Positions 40,424 through 48,350 of a DNA stretch of 64,000 nt are shown here, piece after piece (the stretch's first letter is position 1; each line of letters opens with the position of its first letter). Source of the DNA: Oryzobacter telluris (GTDB lineage: Bacteria > Actinomycetota > Actinomycetes > Actinomycetales > Dermatophilaceae); NCBI RefSeq assembly GCF_043099285.1, contig NZ_CP170723.1:558001-622000 (forward strand), given 5' to 3'. The translations under genes were made by a program, and so were the position numbers. The notes below the pieces were generated by a model. That model did no database searches and had not been told where the DNA came from. It worked only from the letters and a program-made list of their open reading frames with translations.

Positions 40424-40612
40424 ATGGCCAAGGCCGACCGCGAGGGTCTCTCGCTCGGGTACCGGATCGGATGGCGGCTCCGGTACGCCGCCGTCAGCGT
40501 CTTCGGGCCGGCACAGCTCGGCACGCAGGACGACCCCCAGATGAAGCTGCGCCGCGAGAAGGCGGACAAGGTCGAGGCCGCCCGGCGCGGCCGCGGAGCA
40601 CACCGCGCCTGA
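40424..40612 (+). CDS. conserved-looking small basic protein
   Basis: Protein of 62 residues, unrecognised: MAKADREGLSLGYRIGWRLR head, a short aliphatic stretch with VFGPAQLG, and a charged helical tail ending in Arg. The strong ribosome site (CTGGAGGA, six bases before ATG 40424) and the operator immediately upstream make it very likely real. It may be a target of the OhrR-like regulator. Followed by a very strong hairpin. Confidence 0.72.
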   Translation: MAKADREGLSLGYRIGWRLRYAAVSVFGPAQLGTQDDPQMKLRREKADKVEAARRGRGAHRA

Positions 40613-40616
40613 CCGA

Positions 40617-40678
40617 CCGCACACCCCGGGACGGCCCGGTTCGTCCCGGTTCGACCCGGGCCGTCCCGGGGTGTGCGG
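40617..40678 (+). terminator. 23-base-pair perfect hairpin
   Basis: Bases 40617-40639 pair without mismatch with 40656-40678 across a 16-base loop. It starts four bases after the stop of the small-protein gene, so it is most likely its terminator. The length is exceptional and there is no T-run. Confidence 0.65.
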
Positions 40679-40767
40679 CGGTCCGAGGTGGCGGGGGTCA
40701 CGGCATAGCCGACGGCCTGGCGCCGTTGGACGTGACGGTCGCCCCGTCCCCACGCCGGAAGGTCCCC

Positions 40768-41793
40768 ATGTCCGCCACCACCGCGTCCCCCACCGCCGCT
40801 CCCCGCGAGGTCCGCCTCGTCTCGCGCCCCGTGGGCTGGCCGACGGCCGCCGACTTCGAGCTCGTCGAGAGCGCGGTCCCCGAGCTCGCCGACGGCCAGG
40901 TCCGGGTGCGGAACGTCGCGATGTCGGTGGACCCGTACATGCGCGGCCGGATGAGCGACGCGAAGTCGTACGCCGCGCCGTACGAGCTCGGCGAGGCGAT
41001 GCAGGGCGGAGCCGTCGGCGTCGTCGAGGAGTCGCGGGCCGACGGGTTCGCGGTCGGTGACCACGTGCTGCACGGCCTCGGCTGGCGCGAGGTCGCGGTG
41101 CTCGACGCCTCGGCCGCCCGGGTCGTCGACACGAGCGCCGCCCCCGCGACCGCCTACCTCGGCGTCCTCGGGATGACGGGGCTCACCGCCTACGCCGGCC
41201 TCACCCGGGTCGCTGCGGTCAAGCCCGGCGACGTCGTCTTCATCTCGGGTGCCGCCGGCGCCGTCGGCAGCGTGGCCGGACAGGTCGCGAAGGCGCTCGG
41301 CGCGAGCCGCGTCATCGGGTCGGCGGGGTCGGCCGAGAAGGTGGCGCACGTCATCGACGACCTCGGTTTCGACGCCGCGTTCTCGTACAAGGACGGGCCC
41401 GTGTCGCGCCAGCTGCGCGAGGCCGCCCCCGACGGCATCGACGTCTACTTCGACAACGTGGGCGGCGAGCACCTCGAGGCCGCGATCGGGTCGCTGCGCC
41501 AGGGTGGGCGGATCGCCGTCTGCGGCGCGATCTCGGTCTACAACGACACCGAACCGGCTCCCGGCCCGCGCAACCTGTCCCGCCTCATCCAGACCCGCGG
41601 CCGCATCGAGGGGTTCCTCGTCGGCGACCACTGGGACCTCGCCCGTGAGTACGCGGGCCACGCCGCGCAGTGGATCGCCGAGGGCCGGCTGCAGTCGCGC
41701 GAGACGTTCGTCGACGGCATCGACCACGCGGTCGACGCCTTCCTCGGCGTCCTGCGCGGAGACAACACCGGCAAGATGGTCGTCCGCCTCTGA
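40768..41793 (+). CDS. CurA-type NADP-dependent medium-chain oxidoreductase
   Basis: Protein of 341 residues of the zinc-free MDR family (leukotriene B4 dehydrogenase/CurA type), reducing activated double bonds with NADPH. The N-terminal domain carries MSVDPYMRGRMS. The cofactor loop reads SGAAGAVGSVAGQVAKALG, and DVYFDNVGGEHL and RIEGFLVGDHW follow, all typical. Such enzymes detoxify reactive carbonyls, which fits the nearby peroxide-type regulator. ATG 40768 has GGAAGG five bases upstream. Converges on the aminotransferase. Confidence 0.9.
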   Translation: MSATTASPTAAPREVRLVSRPVGWPTAADFELVESAVPELADGQVRVRNVAMSVDPYMRGRMSDAKSYAAPYELGEAMQGGAVGVVEESRADGFAVGDHVLHGLGWREVAVLDASAARVVDTSAAPATAYLGVLGMTGLTAYAGLTRVAAVKPGDVVFISGAAGAVGSVAGQVAKALGASRVIGSAGSAEKVAHVIDDLGFDAAFSYKDGPVSRQLREAAPDGIDVYFDNVGGEHLEAAIGSLRQGGRIAVCGAISVYNDTEPAPGPRNLSRLIQTRGRIEGFLVGDHWDLAREYAGHAAQWIAEGRLQSRETFVDGIDHAVDAFLGVLRGDNTGKMVVRL

Positions 41794-41823
41794 CCTGCGC
41801 TGAGCGGCCCCGCCCGGGGCCGC

Positions 41824-43011
41824 TCAGGCCAGCGCGTCGCGGAGCAGGCGGCCCATCGACTGCACCCCGGCCACCAGGCGCTCGTCCGGGACCCCCGAGT
41901 AGCTCATCCGGGCGTGGTTCGCCTCGGGGCGGTCGGCGAAGAACGGCGTGCCGGGCACGATGATGACGCCCGCCTGCGGGATGAGGACGTCGCGCTGGAA
42001 GGCGGCCACGTCGAGGCGTTCCGGGAACGTCACCCACGTGAAGAGGCCGCCCTCCGCGCGCGTCCAGGTGATCCCCTCGGGGAAGTGCTCCTGCATCGTC
42101 GCGAGCATGAGGTCGCGCTGGTGGCGGTAGGTCGGGAGCATGCCCGCGATGTGCGCCTCGATGTCGTGCCGGGCGAGGTAGGCCGCGGCCGCGCGCATGT
42201 TGAGCGTGCCGTTCTGGGTGTCGGCGGCGAGCTTGAGCAGCGCCAGCTTCTCGCGGACCTCGGGGTCCGCGAGGGCCCAGCCGAGGCGGAGGCCGGGCGC
42301 GAGGATCTTCGAGAAGCTCCCGAGGTGCACGACGCGGCCGCCGGTGTCCAGGCTCTTGATGGTGGGGAGCCGCTCGCCCTCGTAGCGCAGCTCGCGGTAG
42401 GGCGTGTCCTCGAGGACGACGACGTCGTGCTCCTCGGCGAGCTCGACCAGCCGGCGGCGCCGGGCCAGGCTCATCGTGCGGCCGGTGGGGTTCTGGAAGT
42501 CCGGGACCGTGTAGACGATCTTCACCCGGTCGGTGGTGCGCAGGACCCGCTCGAGGGCGTCGGTGTCCATCCCCTCCTCGTCCATCGGCACCGAGCGGTA
42601 GTCGGGCTCGCACGGGTTGAAGGCGATGAGCGCCCCGAGGAAGGTCGGCCGCTCGGTGACGATGACGTCACCGGCGTCGACGAAGAGCTTCGCCGTGAGG
42701 TCCAGGCCCTGCTGGCCGCCCTGGGTGATGAGGACGTCGTCGGCCTCGCACGGCATGCCGTCGGCGGTGAGGCGGGCCGCGACGAGGGCGCGCAGGGCCG
42801 GGAGTCCCTCGGAGGCCGTGTACTGCAGGGCCGACGCGTTGCCCGCCGACAGCAGGTCGTCGTAGATGGAGTGGAGGTCGTCCATCGGGAACAGCGTCGG
42901 GTCGGGGTAGCCGCCCGCGAACGACGTGATCCGCGGATCGCCTGCGAGAGAGAGGAACTCGCGGATCGCCGAGGGCTGGACGCGCTCGGCGCGGCGGGCG
43001 AACGAGGTCAT
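41824..43011 (-). CDS. class-I/II PLP aminotransferase (2-aminoadipate/LysN type)
   Basis: Protein of 395 residues. SFAGGYPDPTLFP at the start and LQYTASEGLPALR are typical of the MocR-like/aminoadipate branch. Cofactor contacts are NPTG, EDTPYREL and the PLP Lys in SFSKILAPGLRLGW. Exact substrate unknown; aromatic, branched and aminoadipate substrates are all possible. There is no DNA-binding head, so it is not a MocR regulator. AGGGAG precedes ATG 43011. It lies 54 bases behind the RraA-like gene on the same strand. Confidence 0.88.
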   Translation of the reverse strand: MTSFARRAERVQPSAIREFLSLAGDPRITSFAGGYPDPTLFPMDDLHSIYDDLLSAGNASALQYTASEGLPALRALVAARLTADGMPCEADDVLITQGGQQGLDLTAKLFVDAGDVIVTERPTFLGALIAFNPCEPDYRSVPMDEEGMDTDALERVLRTTDRVKIVYTVPDFQNPTGRTMSLARRRRLVELAEEHDVVVLEDTPYRELRYEGERLPTIKSLDTGGRVVHLGSFSKILAPGLRLGWALADPEVREKLALLKLAADTQNGTLNMRAAAAYLARHDIEAHIAGMLPTYRHQRDLMLATMQEHFPEGITWTRAEGGLFTWVTFPERLDVAAFQRDVLIPQAGVIIVPGTPFFADRPEANHARMSYSGVPDERLVAGVQSMGRLLRDALA

Positions 43012-43065
43012 GGCTGGTCTCCCTGCGGTGGCGCTGTCGAGGCGGTCGGTCGGTCGCCGGGTGGC

Positions 43066-43719
43066 TCAGCCGAAGGCCAGCCCTCCGGGCCGCCCCTCGC
43101 GCAGGGCGGCCAGGTGCTCGTCGTAGTTCATGGCGTCGAAGAGGGAGGCACCGTCGAGCATCCGGGCCCGGAGGGCCTTCTCCCGCTCCTCGATCGCCTC
43201 GGCACCGTCGAGGGCGGCGGCGAGCTCGTCCTCCGACCCCACGACGAGCCCGTCGTCATCGCCCACGATGATCTCGCCGGGGTTCACCCGCACCCCGTCG
43301 AGGTCGAGGGGGACGCCGGTCTCGGGGAGGGCCTTGGCCGGGTAGGCGTTGGGAGCGGCGCCCGTCGACCAGACCGGCAGGGGCAGGGCGGCGAGGGTGG
43401 CCGTGTCCCGCGACCGGCCGAGGATGACGATCCCGGCCAGCCCGCGGCGCAGGGCCTCCGTGCCGAACAGCTCGCCGGCGACGGCGCGCTCGTCCCCGCC
43501 GGCGTCCACCACGAGGACGTCCCCCGGCCCGGACTCGCGCAGCGCGTGGATGACCGACATCAGGTCTCGCTCGGCCCGGGCCGTGACGACCCGGCCGACG
43601 AGGTGGTGTCCGGGGGCGACCGGTCGCAGCCGGGCGGGCAGGACGCGCAGGGCCGGCGAGGCGTCCACGAGGCTGGTCGTCGACAGGTTCCGCAGGCGGT
43701 CCAGCACGGGCTCGGACAT
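43066..43719 (-). CDS. RraA-like / HMG-aldolase-fold protein
   Basis: Protein of 217 residues of the RraA/demethylmenaquinone-methyltransferase-like family. LVDASPALRVLP, then GDVLVVDAGGDERAVAGELFGTEA and the ILGRSRD loop are the metal and pyruvate site found in 4-hydroxy-4-methyl-2-oxoglutarate aldolases. The helical tail follows NPGEIIVGDDDG. Either an oxo-acid aldolase or an RraA-type RNase E inhibitor is possible; position beside an aminotransferase favours metabolism. ATG 43719 has AGAGGA. tRNA-Lys lies upstream. Confidence 0.82.
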   Translation of the reverse strand: MSEPVLDRLRNLSTTSLVDASPALRVLPARLRPVAPGHHLVGRVVTARAERDLMSVIHALRESGPGDVLVVDAGGDERAVAGELFGTEALRRGLAGIVILGRSRDTATLAALPLPVWSTGAAPNAYPAKALPETGVPLDLDGVRVNPGEIIVGDDDGLVVGSEDELAAALDGAEAIEEREKALRARMLDGASLFDAMNYDEHLAALREGRPGGLAFG

Positions 43720-43770
43720 GGACGGGTCCTCTCGTCGAGGGAGGGGGGCCGGGACGGCCGACGTGCGAGG

Positions 43771-43846
43771 TGGTGGGCCCCGTGGGGCTCGAACCCACAA
43801 CCTACGGATTAAAAGTCCGCAGCTCTGCCAATTGAGCTAGAGGCCC
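43771..43846 (-). tRNA. tRNA-Lys (TTT)
   Basis: Cloverleaf with acceptor GGGCCTC/GGGGCCC, D-arm GCTC...GAGC, anticodon loop CTTTTAA (anticodon TTT) between GCGGA and TCCGT, and T-loop TTCGAGC. CCA is encoded at 43771-43773. Confidence 0.97.
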
Positions 43847-43913
43847 CGGGCTCGCGCCCGGGCGACAGTATCGCCCACGAGGGCAGTCCGTGCGCCGGCG
43901 CCCGGGGCGTACC

Positions 43914-43949
43914 GGTGGCCCGCACGGCACCCCTGCCGTGCGGGCCACC
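43914..43949 (-). terminator. 16-base-pair perfect hairpin
   Basis: Bases 43914-43929 pair perfectly with 43934-43949 over loop CCCC. Together with the next hairpin it forms a tandem stop between the kinase gene and tRNA-Lys. No T-run. Confidence 0.65.
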
Positions 43950-43985
43950 GACCGAGGGGCGAGCCCACACGCGCGCCCCTCGGTC
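43950..43985 (-). terminator. 12-base-pair hairpin after the kinase gene
   Basis: GACCGAGGGGCG (43950-43961) pairs with CGCCCCTCGGTC (43974-43985), 10 bases beyond the kinase stop. It is the first of two adjacent perfect stems, probably terminating the kinase transcript. Confidence 0.7.
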
Positions 43986-43995
43986 ACCCCACCCC

Positions 43996-45054
43996 TCAGT
44001 GGGTCAACCCGTACCAGGCCACCGCGGCGGCGGCGAGGACGACGAAGCTGATGGCCGGGATCCACGCCCAGTGGACGTGGCCCGGCGGAGCCTGCACGAC
44101 GCCGACCGAGGTCGGGGTCGGGGTCGGGTCGGCGTCACCGGTCCATCGTGGCGGGGCCGCGGGTCGGTCGTCCATCCCGGCCTCGTCCAGCTCGGCCTTG
44201 CCGACGACCGCGGCCGCGCTGGCAGCGGTCTCCGGGAGGTCGGACTCCCGCAGGCCGAGGCGCTCACCGAGCTCGCGGGCGCTCGCGGGGCGCTCCTCGG
44301 CCTTCTTCATCAGGCACTGCTCGATGAGGGAGCGCAGCTCCGGCGGGACGTGCGGGGGCAGCGGCGGCGGGGGCTCGTTCACCTGGGCCAGGGCTGTGGC
44401 CACGGGGGTTCCCTTGTCGAAAGGCCTTCTGCCGGTGAGCATCTCGTGCGCCACGATGCCGAGGGCGTAGAGGTCCGACGCGCCGGTGGCCCGCTCGCCG
44501 AGGGCCTGCTCGGGGGAGAGGTAGTGCGGCGTGCCGAGGACCTCACCGGTCTGTGTCTGCCCAGACCCGTCGACCGCGCGGGCGATGCCGAAGTCGGTGA
44601 GCTTCACGGCGCCCTCGGGGGTGACGAGGATGTTCGCGGGCTTGACGTCGCGGTGCACCACACCGGCCTCGTGGGCCGCGCCCAGGGCCAGCGCCGCCTG
44701 CCCCATGATCGAGCGGACGCGCGCGGGGTCGAGGGCGCCCTCGCGCTGGACGAGCGCTGACAGCGGCTCTCCCGGGACGAGCTCGAGGACGAGGTAGGCG
44801 AACGGGTCGTCCTCGCCGTAGTCGAGGACGGTGGCCACGTTGGGGTGCGACAGGTTGGCGGCGTAGAGCGCCTCGCTGCGGAACCGCTGGGCGAAGACCT
44901 CCTCGTCGGTCCCCGGGCGCAGCACCTTGACCGCGACATCACGCGAGAGGACGTCGTCGCGTGCCTCCCAGACGTCCCCCATGCCTCCCGACGCGATGCG
45001 TCCGACGAGGGCGTAGCGGCCACCCAGGACGCTGCCGACATCGAGGCGGCTCAT
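43996..45054 (-). CDS. eukaryotic-type Ser/Thr protein kinase
   Basis: Kinase of 352 residues. Gly loop RIASGGMGDVWEA, ATP Lys in VAVKVL, catalytic loop VVHRDVKPANILV, DFGIA and activation segment GTPHYLSPEQ are all intact. After the kinase domain (to about 265) comes a Pro/Asp-rich linker and one C-terminal membrane helix (WAWIPAISFVVLAAAAVAW) ending only a few residues after it. There are therefore no extracellular PASTA repeats, unlike PknB. Start ATG 45054 matches the kinase onset (MSRLDVGSVLGGRYAL); the frame continues to 45324 without homology. No clear ribosome site. Confidence 0.92.
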   Translation of the reverse strand: MSRLDVGSVLGGRYALVGRIASGGMGDVWEARDDVLSRDVAVKVLRPGTDEEVFAQRFRSEALYAANLSHPNVATVLDYGEDDPFAYLVLELVPGEPLSALVQREGALDPARVRSIMGQAALALGAAHEAGVVHRDVKPANILVTPEGAVKLTDFGIARAVDGSGQTQTGEVLGTPHYLSPEQALGERATGASDLYALGIVAHEMLTGRRPFDKGTPVATALAQVNEPPPPLPPHVPPELRSLIEQCLMKKAEERPASARELGERLGLRESDLPETAASAAAVVGKAELDEAGMDDRPAAPPRWTGDADPTPTPTSVGVVQAPPGHVHWAWIPAISFVVLAAAAVAWYGLTH

Positions 45055-45154
45055 TGAGGGGTCCGGTGGCTCACGTCGCTGAGCATAGCCCCGCGCGAGG
45101 TCGTCGGAGGACGGCCATTCACCTGCGATGTTGAAGGTCTGTCGAGCCTCCCGG

Positions 45155-46309
45155 TCAGGGGGTGTCACGCCTGCCTCCGGCGGCGAGCTCCGAGGGGAGC
45201 GGCTCGAGATCGACGCCATCGTGGGCGGGGGTTCGAGAGGGGACTCGTCGGGTCTGGTCACGCCCTCGTCCGTACCCGTCCGCGCGCTCTCCAACCCCCG
45301 AGGAGGCGGCCGCGGCCTCGGCATCCAGCCGGATCCGGCGACCCTCGAGCACCCGCTCCTCGAGCTTGCCCGCGGCCTTCACCGCCCCGGAGTCGTCGCG
45401 CGGCGGCAGCTGCAGGGTGCGCTCGGCCCGGATGCCGGCCTGCAGCTCGCGCGCCCGCTCGAGCTCGGAGTCGACCTCCGCCCCGAAGAGCAGCGCGAGG
45501 TTGGTGATCCACAGCCACAGCAGGAAGACGACGATGCCGGCGAGCGAGCCGTAGGTCTTGGCGTACGACCCGAACGTCGTGACGTAGAAGCCGAACCCCA
45601 CGGAGGCCAGCACCCACAGGATGATCGCGACGCCGGCACCCACCGAGACCCAGCGGAACCGGGGCTGCCGGACGTTGGGCGTCCAGTAGTAGAGGACGGC
45701 CACCATCGAGACGACGACGGCGAGGATGACCGGCCACTTGACGACGCCCCAGGTCGTGACGGTGGCGCCCTCCAGCCCGATGGCGCGGCCCACGCCCTCC
45801 GCGACGGGGCCGCTGACGACGAGCCCGACGAGGACGAGCGCCGCCATCAGGACGAGCAGGAGGGTGATGAGCACCTGCTGCGGGCGCAGCTTCCATACCG
45901 GGCGCCCCTCGTCGACCTGGAAGATGCGGTTGAGCGCGCGCCCGAAGGCCCCCACGTAGCCCGACGCGGAGAACAGCGCGGTCGCGATGCCGAGGACGAG
46001 GGCGAACCCGGCGCCGCTCGCCCCCACCATCGCGCGGATGGGCTCCTCGAGCTGCTCGGCCGTGTCGGTCTGGCCGAGCTGCTTGATGACGTCGAGCAGC
46101 GCCTGCGTCGTGGACTCGCCCTGGCCGAAGACGCCGAGGAGGGAGATCAGGGCGAGCAGGGCCGGGAAGACCGCGAGGACGGAGTAGTACGTGAGTGCGG
46201 CCGCGAGGTCGGTGCACTGGTCGCGCTGGAACTTCGCGAAAGCGGCCGTGGCCGTGTACCGCCACCCTTCCGGGCGGAGGTCCGTCGGGGACTCGGGGAG
46301 GCGCGCCAC
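45155..46309 (-). CDS. YihY/BrkB-family membrane protein
   Basis: Protein of 384 residues with six membrane helices. LAAALTYYSVLAVFPALLALISLLG is the family N-terminal signature, and YGSLAGIVVFLLWLWITNLALLFGAE the C-terminal one. The tail of about 80 residues is polar and Arg/Glu rich. Once called RNase BN, the family has no proven enzyme activity; roles in envelope transport are suggested. It lies 100 bases upstream of the kinase gene on the same strand. Confidence 0.92.
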   Translation of the reverse strand: MARLPESPTDLRPEGWRYTATAAFAKFQRDQCTDLAAALTYYSVLAVFPALLALISLLGVFGQGESTTQALLDVIKQLGQTDTAEQLEEPIRAMVGASGAGFALVLGIATALFSASGYVGAFGRALNRIFQVDEGRPVWKLRPQQVLITLLLVLMAALVLVGLVVSGPVAEGVGRAIGLEGATVTTWGVVKWPVILAVVVSMVAVLYYWTPNVRQPRFRWVSVGAGVAIILWVLASVGFGFYVTTFGSYAKTYGSLAGIVVFLLWLWITNLALLFGAEVDSELERARELQAGIRAERTLQLPPRDDSGAVKAAGKLEERVLEGRRIRLDAEAAAASSGVGERADGYGRGRDQTRRVPSRTPAHDGVDLEPLPSELAAGGRRDTP

Positions 46310-46431
46310 GCCTCCAACCTAACCCGCGCAGCGGCATCCGGCGGCCCCGAGGGACGGCCCGGACCTGCGGTGACGGACGCGCCCCGAGCCCTTGCCGGGT
46401 GGCGCGGGGGAGCCGGTGCGACACTTGCGCG

Positions 46432-47076
46432 ATGACGACGGACGGCGGACGCGCCCTGCCCCGACGGCCGGTGCCCCTCGGGCCCGGTGGGCTCGAGGCG
46501 CACGGTGGCACCCGCCCCGGGCCCGCGGAGGTCACCGAGGTGGCGCACCAGACGGCCGCGATCCTCGTGGGGACGGGACGGGCCGCGCACGACCCCGAGG
46601 TCACCTCGCGGCTCGTCGGGCTCGTCGACGACCTGGGCCTGTCGACCGTCGCGGACCTGTGGTCGGCCCGGCCGGCGCGGTCGCTGCCGGGGGCGCTGTG
46701 GCGCCTGTACGCGCTGCGCGAGTGGGTGCGGCGCAGCCCGGAGGAGGCCAGCCGGCAGTACGCCGCGGGCATCCGGTTCACCGACGTCGCGCACGCCGTG
46801 GCCGGCATCGCCGAACCGCCCCGGCCCGAGGAGCTGCAGCGGGTGGCCGACCAGATCCTCGCGGGGGTGTTCGAGGGCGACCTCGCGGTGGCGCTCGAGC
46901 GGGCGGCGGCGTTCTGCGCCGTCATCTCGGCGGGACGGGCCGAGCTGGCCCACGACCGTGACGCCCTCGACCCGGGCGGGGCGCACGACCTCACGACGTC
47001 CGCGGCGGCGATGCTGACGACCGGCGAGGACCTGCGGGCCAGCGCGCGGCTCTGGCGCTCCGACGACCTCGACTGA
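46432..47076 (+). CDS. conserved hypothetical helical protein
   Basis: Protein of 214 residues, not recognised. After a Gly/Pro-rich head it is almost wholly helical (VAHQTAAILVGTGRAAHD, ALWRLYALREWVRRSP, QYAAGIRFTDVAHAVAG), with a single Cys near residue 166. No membrane helix and no motif of known activity. The codon pattern and the position between YihY and the phosphate genes suggest a real actinobacterial gene of unknown role. ATG 46432 lacks a good ribosome site; the frame is open further upstream to 46195 but without plausible protein sequence. Confidence 0.75.
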   Translation: MTTDGGRALPRRPVPLGPGGLEAHGGTRPGPAEVTEVAHQTAAILVGTGRAAHDPEVTSRLVGLVDDLGLSTVADLWSARPARSLPGALWRLYALREWVRRSPEEASRQYAAGIRFTDVAHAVAGIAEPPRPEELQRVADQILAGVFEGDLAVALERAAAFCAVISAGRAELAHDRDALDPGGAHDLTTSAAAMLTTGEDLRASARLWRSDDLD

Positions 47077-47142
47077 GGGTCCGCGGGAGTCGCTGTTCGC
47101 GTTCGGGAACACCTCACGGACCCCGAGGCGTTAGTGTCGACG

Positions 47143-47231
47143 GTGGGTGCCGGGCCGCGGCAGCCCCGGGTCCCAACATCAGCCGCTTCGAGCGGCCTCG
47201 CGCCGTGAGGCGCTCCCGGTCCGGCACCCAC
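47143..47231 (+). ncRNA. candidate structured RNA
   Basis: A closing stem of 11 perfect pairs (47143-47153 with 47221-47231) encloses at least two tight hairpins: GCCGCT/AGCGGC around TCG (47182-47196) and GCGCC/GGCGC around GTGA (47200-47213). A -10-like TTAGTGT (47131-47137) lies just before it. A pyrimidine-rich tract follows the closing stem. I do not recognise the class: it does not match SRP, 6C, cobalamin, SAM or ydaO consensus features I know. Strand is assumed from the promoter and neighbours. Confidence 0.45.
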
Positions 47232-47364
47232 TTCCTCCCTTCCGCTGCGCCGCGCCCCGACGGGCCGGCCTCGCCCCGACGGTTCGACGGACAGGGGGGC
47301 CCGATCGAGTCATTTGCTGTGGACAACGGCCATCTGTCGTCCGCGCGCCCGTAGTGTCGACCTC

Positions 47365-47589
47365 GTGATGCAGGACCCTTCGCTCCATGACGAGCAGCTC
47401 GAGAACGAGATCAAGCTCGTTGGCGAGCTGGTCCTCGCGGCGTCACAGCACGAGTCGGCGCTGAGCCAGGCCGAGATCGACGAGGTCCTCGGCCTCGATG
47501 GCGAGGACGCTGCGGACGAGGACGCTCGCGGCGTCGGCGCCCCGGCCGAGGTGGCCGTGACCGACCCCGCGGGGGCCGTCGAGCACTGA
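47365..47589 (+). CDS. small acidic protein of unknown function, probably leaderless
   Basis: Protein of 74 residues: MQDPSLHDEQLENEIKLVGE, LVLAASQHESALSQ, and an acidic Ala-rich tail. The repeated LSQAEIDEVLG element suggests a helix-loop. No ribosome site is present, but TAGTGT (47352-47357) forms a -10 box whose expected start site coincides with GTG 47365, fitting leaderless translation; ATG 47368 is the alternative. The family is unknown to me. Confidence 0.7.
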   Translation: MMQDPSLHDEQLENEIKLVGELVLAASQHESALSQAEIDEVLGLDGEDAADEDARGVGAPAEVAVTDPAGAVEH

Positions 47590-47722
47590 GCCCCGGCGCG
47601 TCCTCGCGACCCGCCGGACGCCTCCGTCGTGCGGCGAGACCGGACGGCCCCCGGCTACCCGCCGTCCTCCTCGTGGACATAACCTGTGCACACGACCTGG
47701 CCCCCTGTTCAGGAGACCGACC

Positions 47723-48346
47723 GTGGGCATCCGCCTCACCCCGCAGGACCCCCGCTTCTTCGAGCTGTTCGCCGCCTCCGCGCGGCACCTCGTCGACGCC
47801 GCGGGCGAGCTGACGACCCTGCTCGGGGCGTCGGCCGAGGAGCGTGAGCTCATCCTCAAGCGGGTCCACGAGATCGAGGCGTCGTCGGGCGAGGCGGCCC
47901 ACGCCATCATCCGCCAGGTCAACGGCTCGTTCGTCACGCCCTTCGACCGCGCCGACATGCACGGGCTGGCCGTGCAGCTCGACGGGTGCGTCGGCCTCAT
48001 CGAGGCGGCGGTCGACCTCATCGTGCTGTACCGCGTCGACGAGGTGCTGCCGCGCGTGGCCAAGCAGGTGGAGGTCATCTCCCGGATGGCCGAGCTCACC
48101 GCCGACGCGATGTCGCGGCTGCGCTCGATGAAGGGGCTCACCGCCTACTGGGCCGAGGTCAGCCGGCTGGAGAACCGGGCGAACAAGCAGTACCGCCGGA
48201 TGCTCGCCGAGCTGTTCAACACCCCCAAGGCCGACCCCATCACGGTGATGAAGCACAAGGACATCATCGACGCGCTCGAGGCGGCGGCGAACGGCTTCGA
48301 GCAGGTGGCGCTCAAGGTGGAGTCGATCGCGGTCCGGGAGTCCTGA
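47723..48346 (+). CDS. DUF47 PhoU-like regulator of phosphate transport
   Basis: Helical-bundle protein of 207 residues of the DUF47/PhoU-like family. FFELFAASARHLVDAAGELT, ELILKRVHEIEASSGEAAH, TPFDRADMHGL and the metal-contact-rich KHKDIIDALEAAANGFEQVA are typical. It precedes pit genes throughout bacteria and is thought to control the transporter. AGGAG precedes GTG 47723. Only four bases separate it from the transporter gene. Confidence 0.93.
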   Translation: MGIRLTPQDPRFFELFAASARHLVDAAGELTTLLGASAEERELILKRVHEIEASSGEAAHAIIRQVNGSFVTPFDRADMHGLAVQLDGCVGLIEAAVDLIVLYRVDEVLPRVAKQVEVISRMAELTADAMSRLRSMKGLTAYWAEVSRLENRANKQYRRMLAELFNTPKADPITVMKHKDIIDALEAAANGFEQVALKVESIAVRES

Positions 48347-48350
48347 GCGG

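Noticed and set aside
47143..47231. ydaO (c-di-AMP), cobalamin or SRP RNA
   Set aside because: None of the conserved core sequences of these classes could be found; the structure is reported only as an unclassified candidate.
47998..48346. PHO box upstream of or inside the PhoU-like/Pit operon
   Set aside because: Single GTTCA-like words occur near 47707 but no 11-base direct repeat as seen before pstS.
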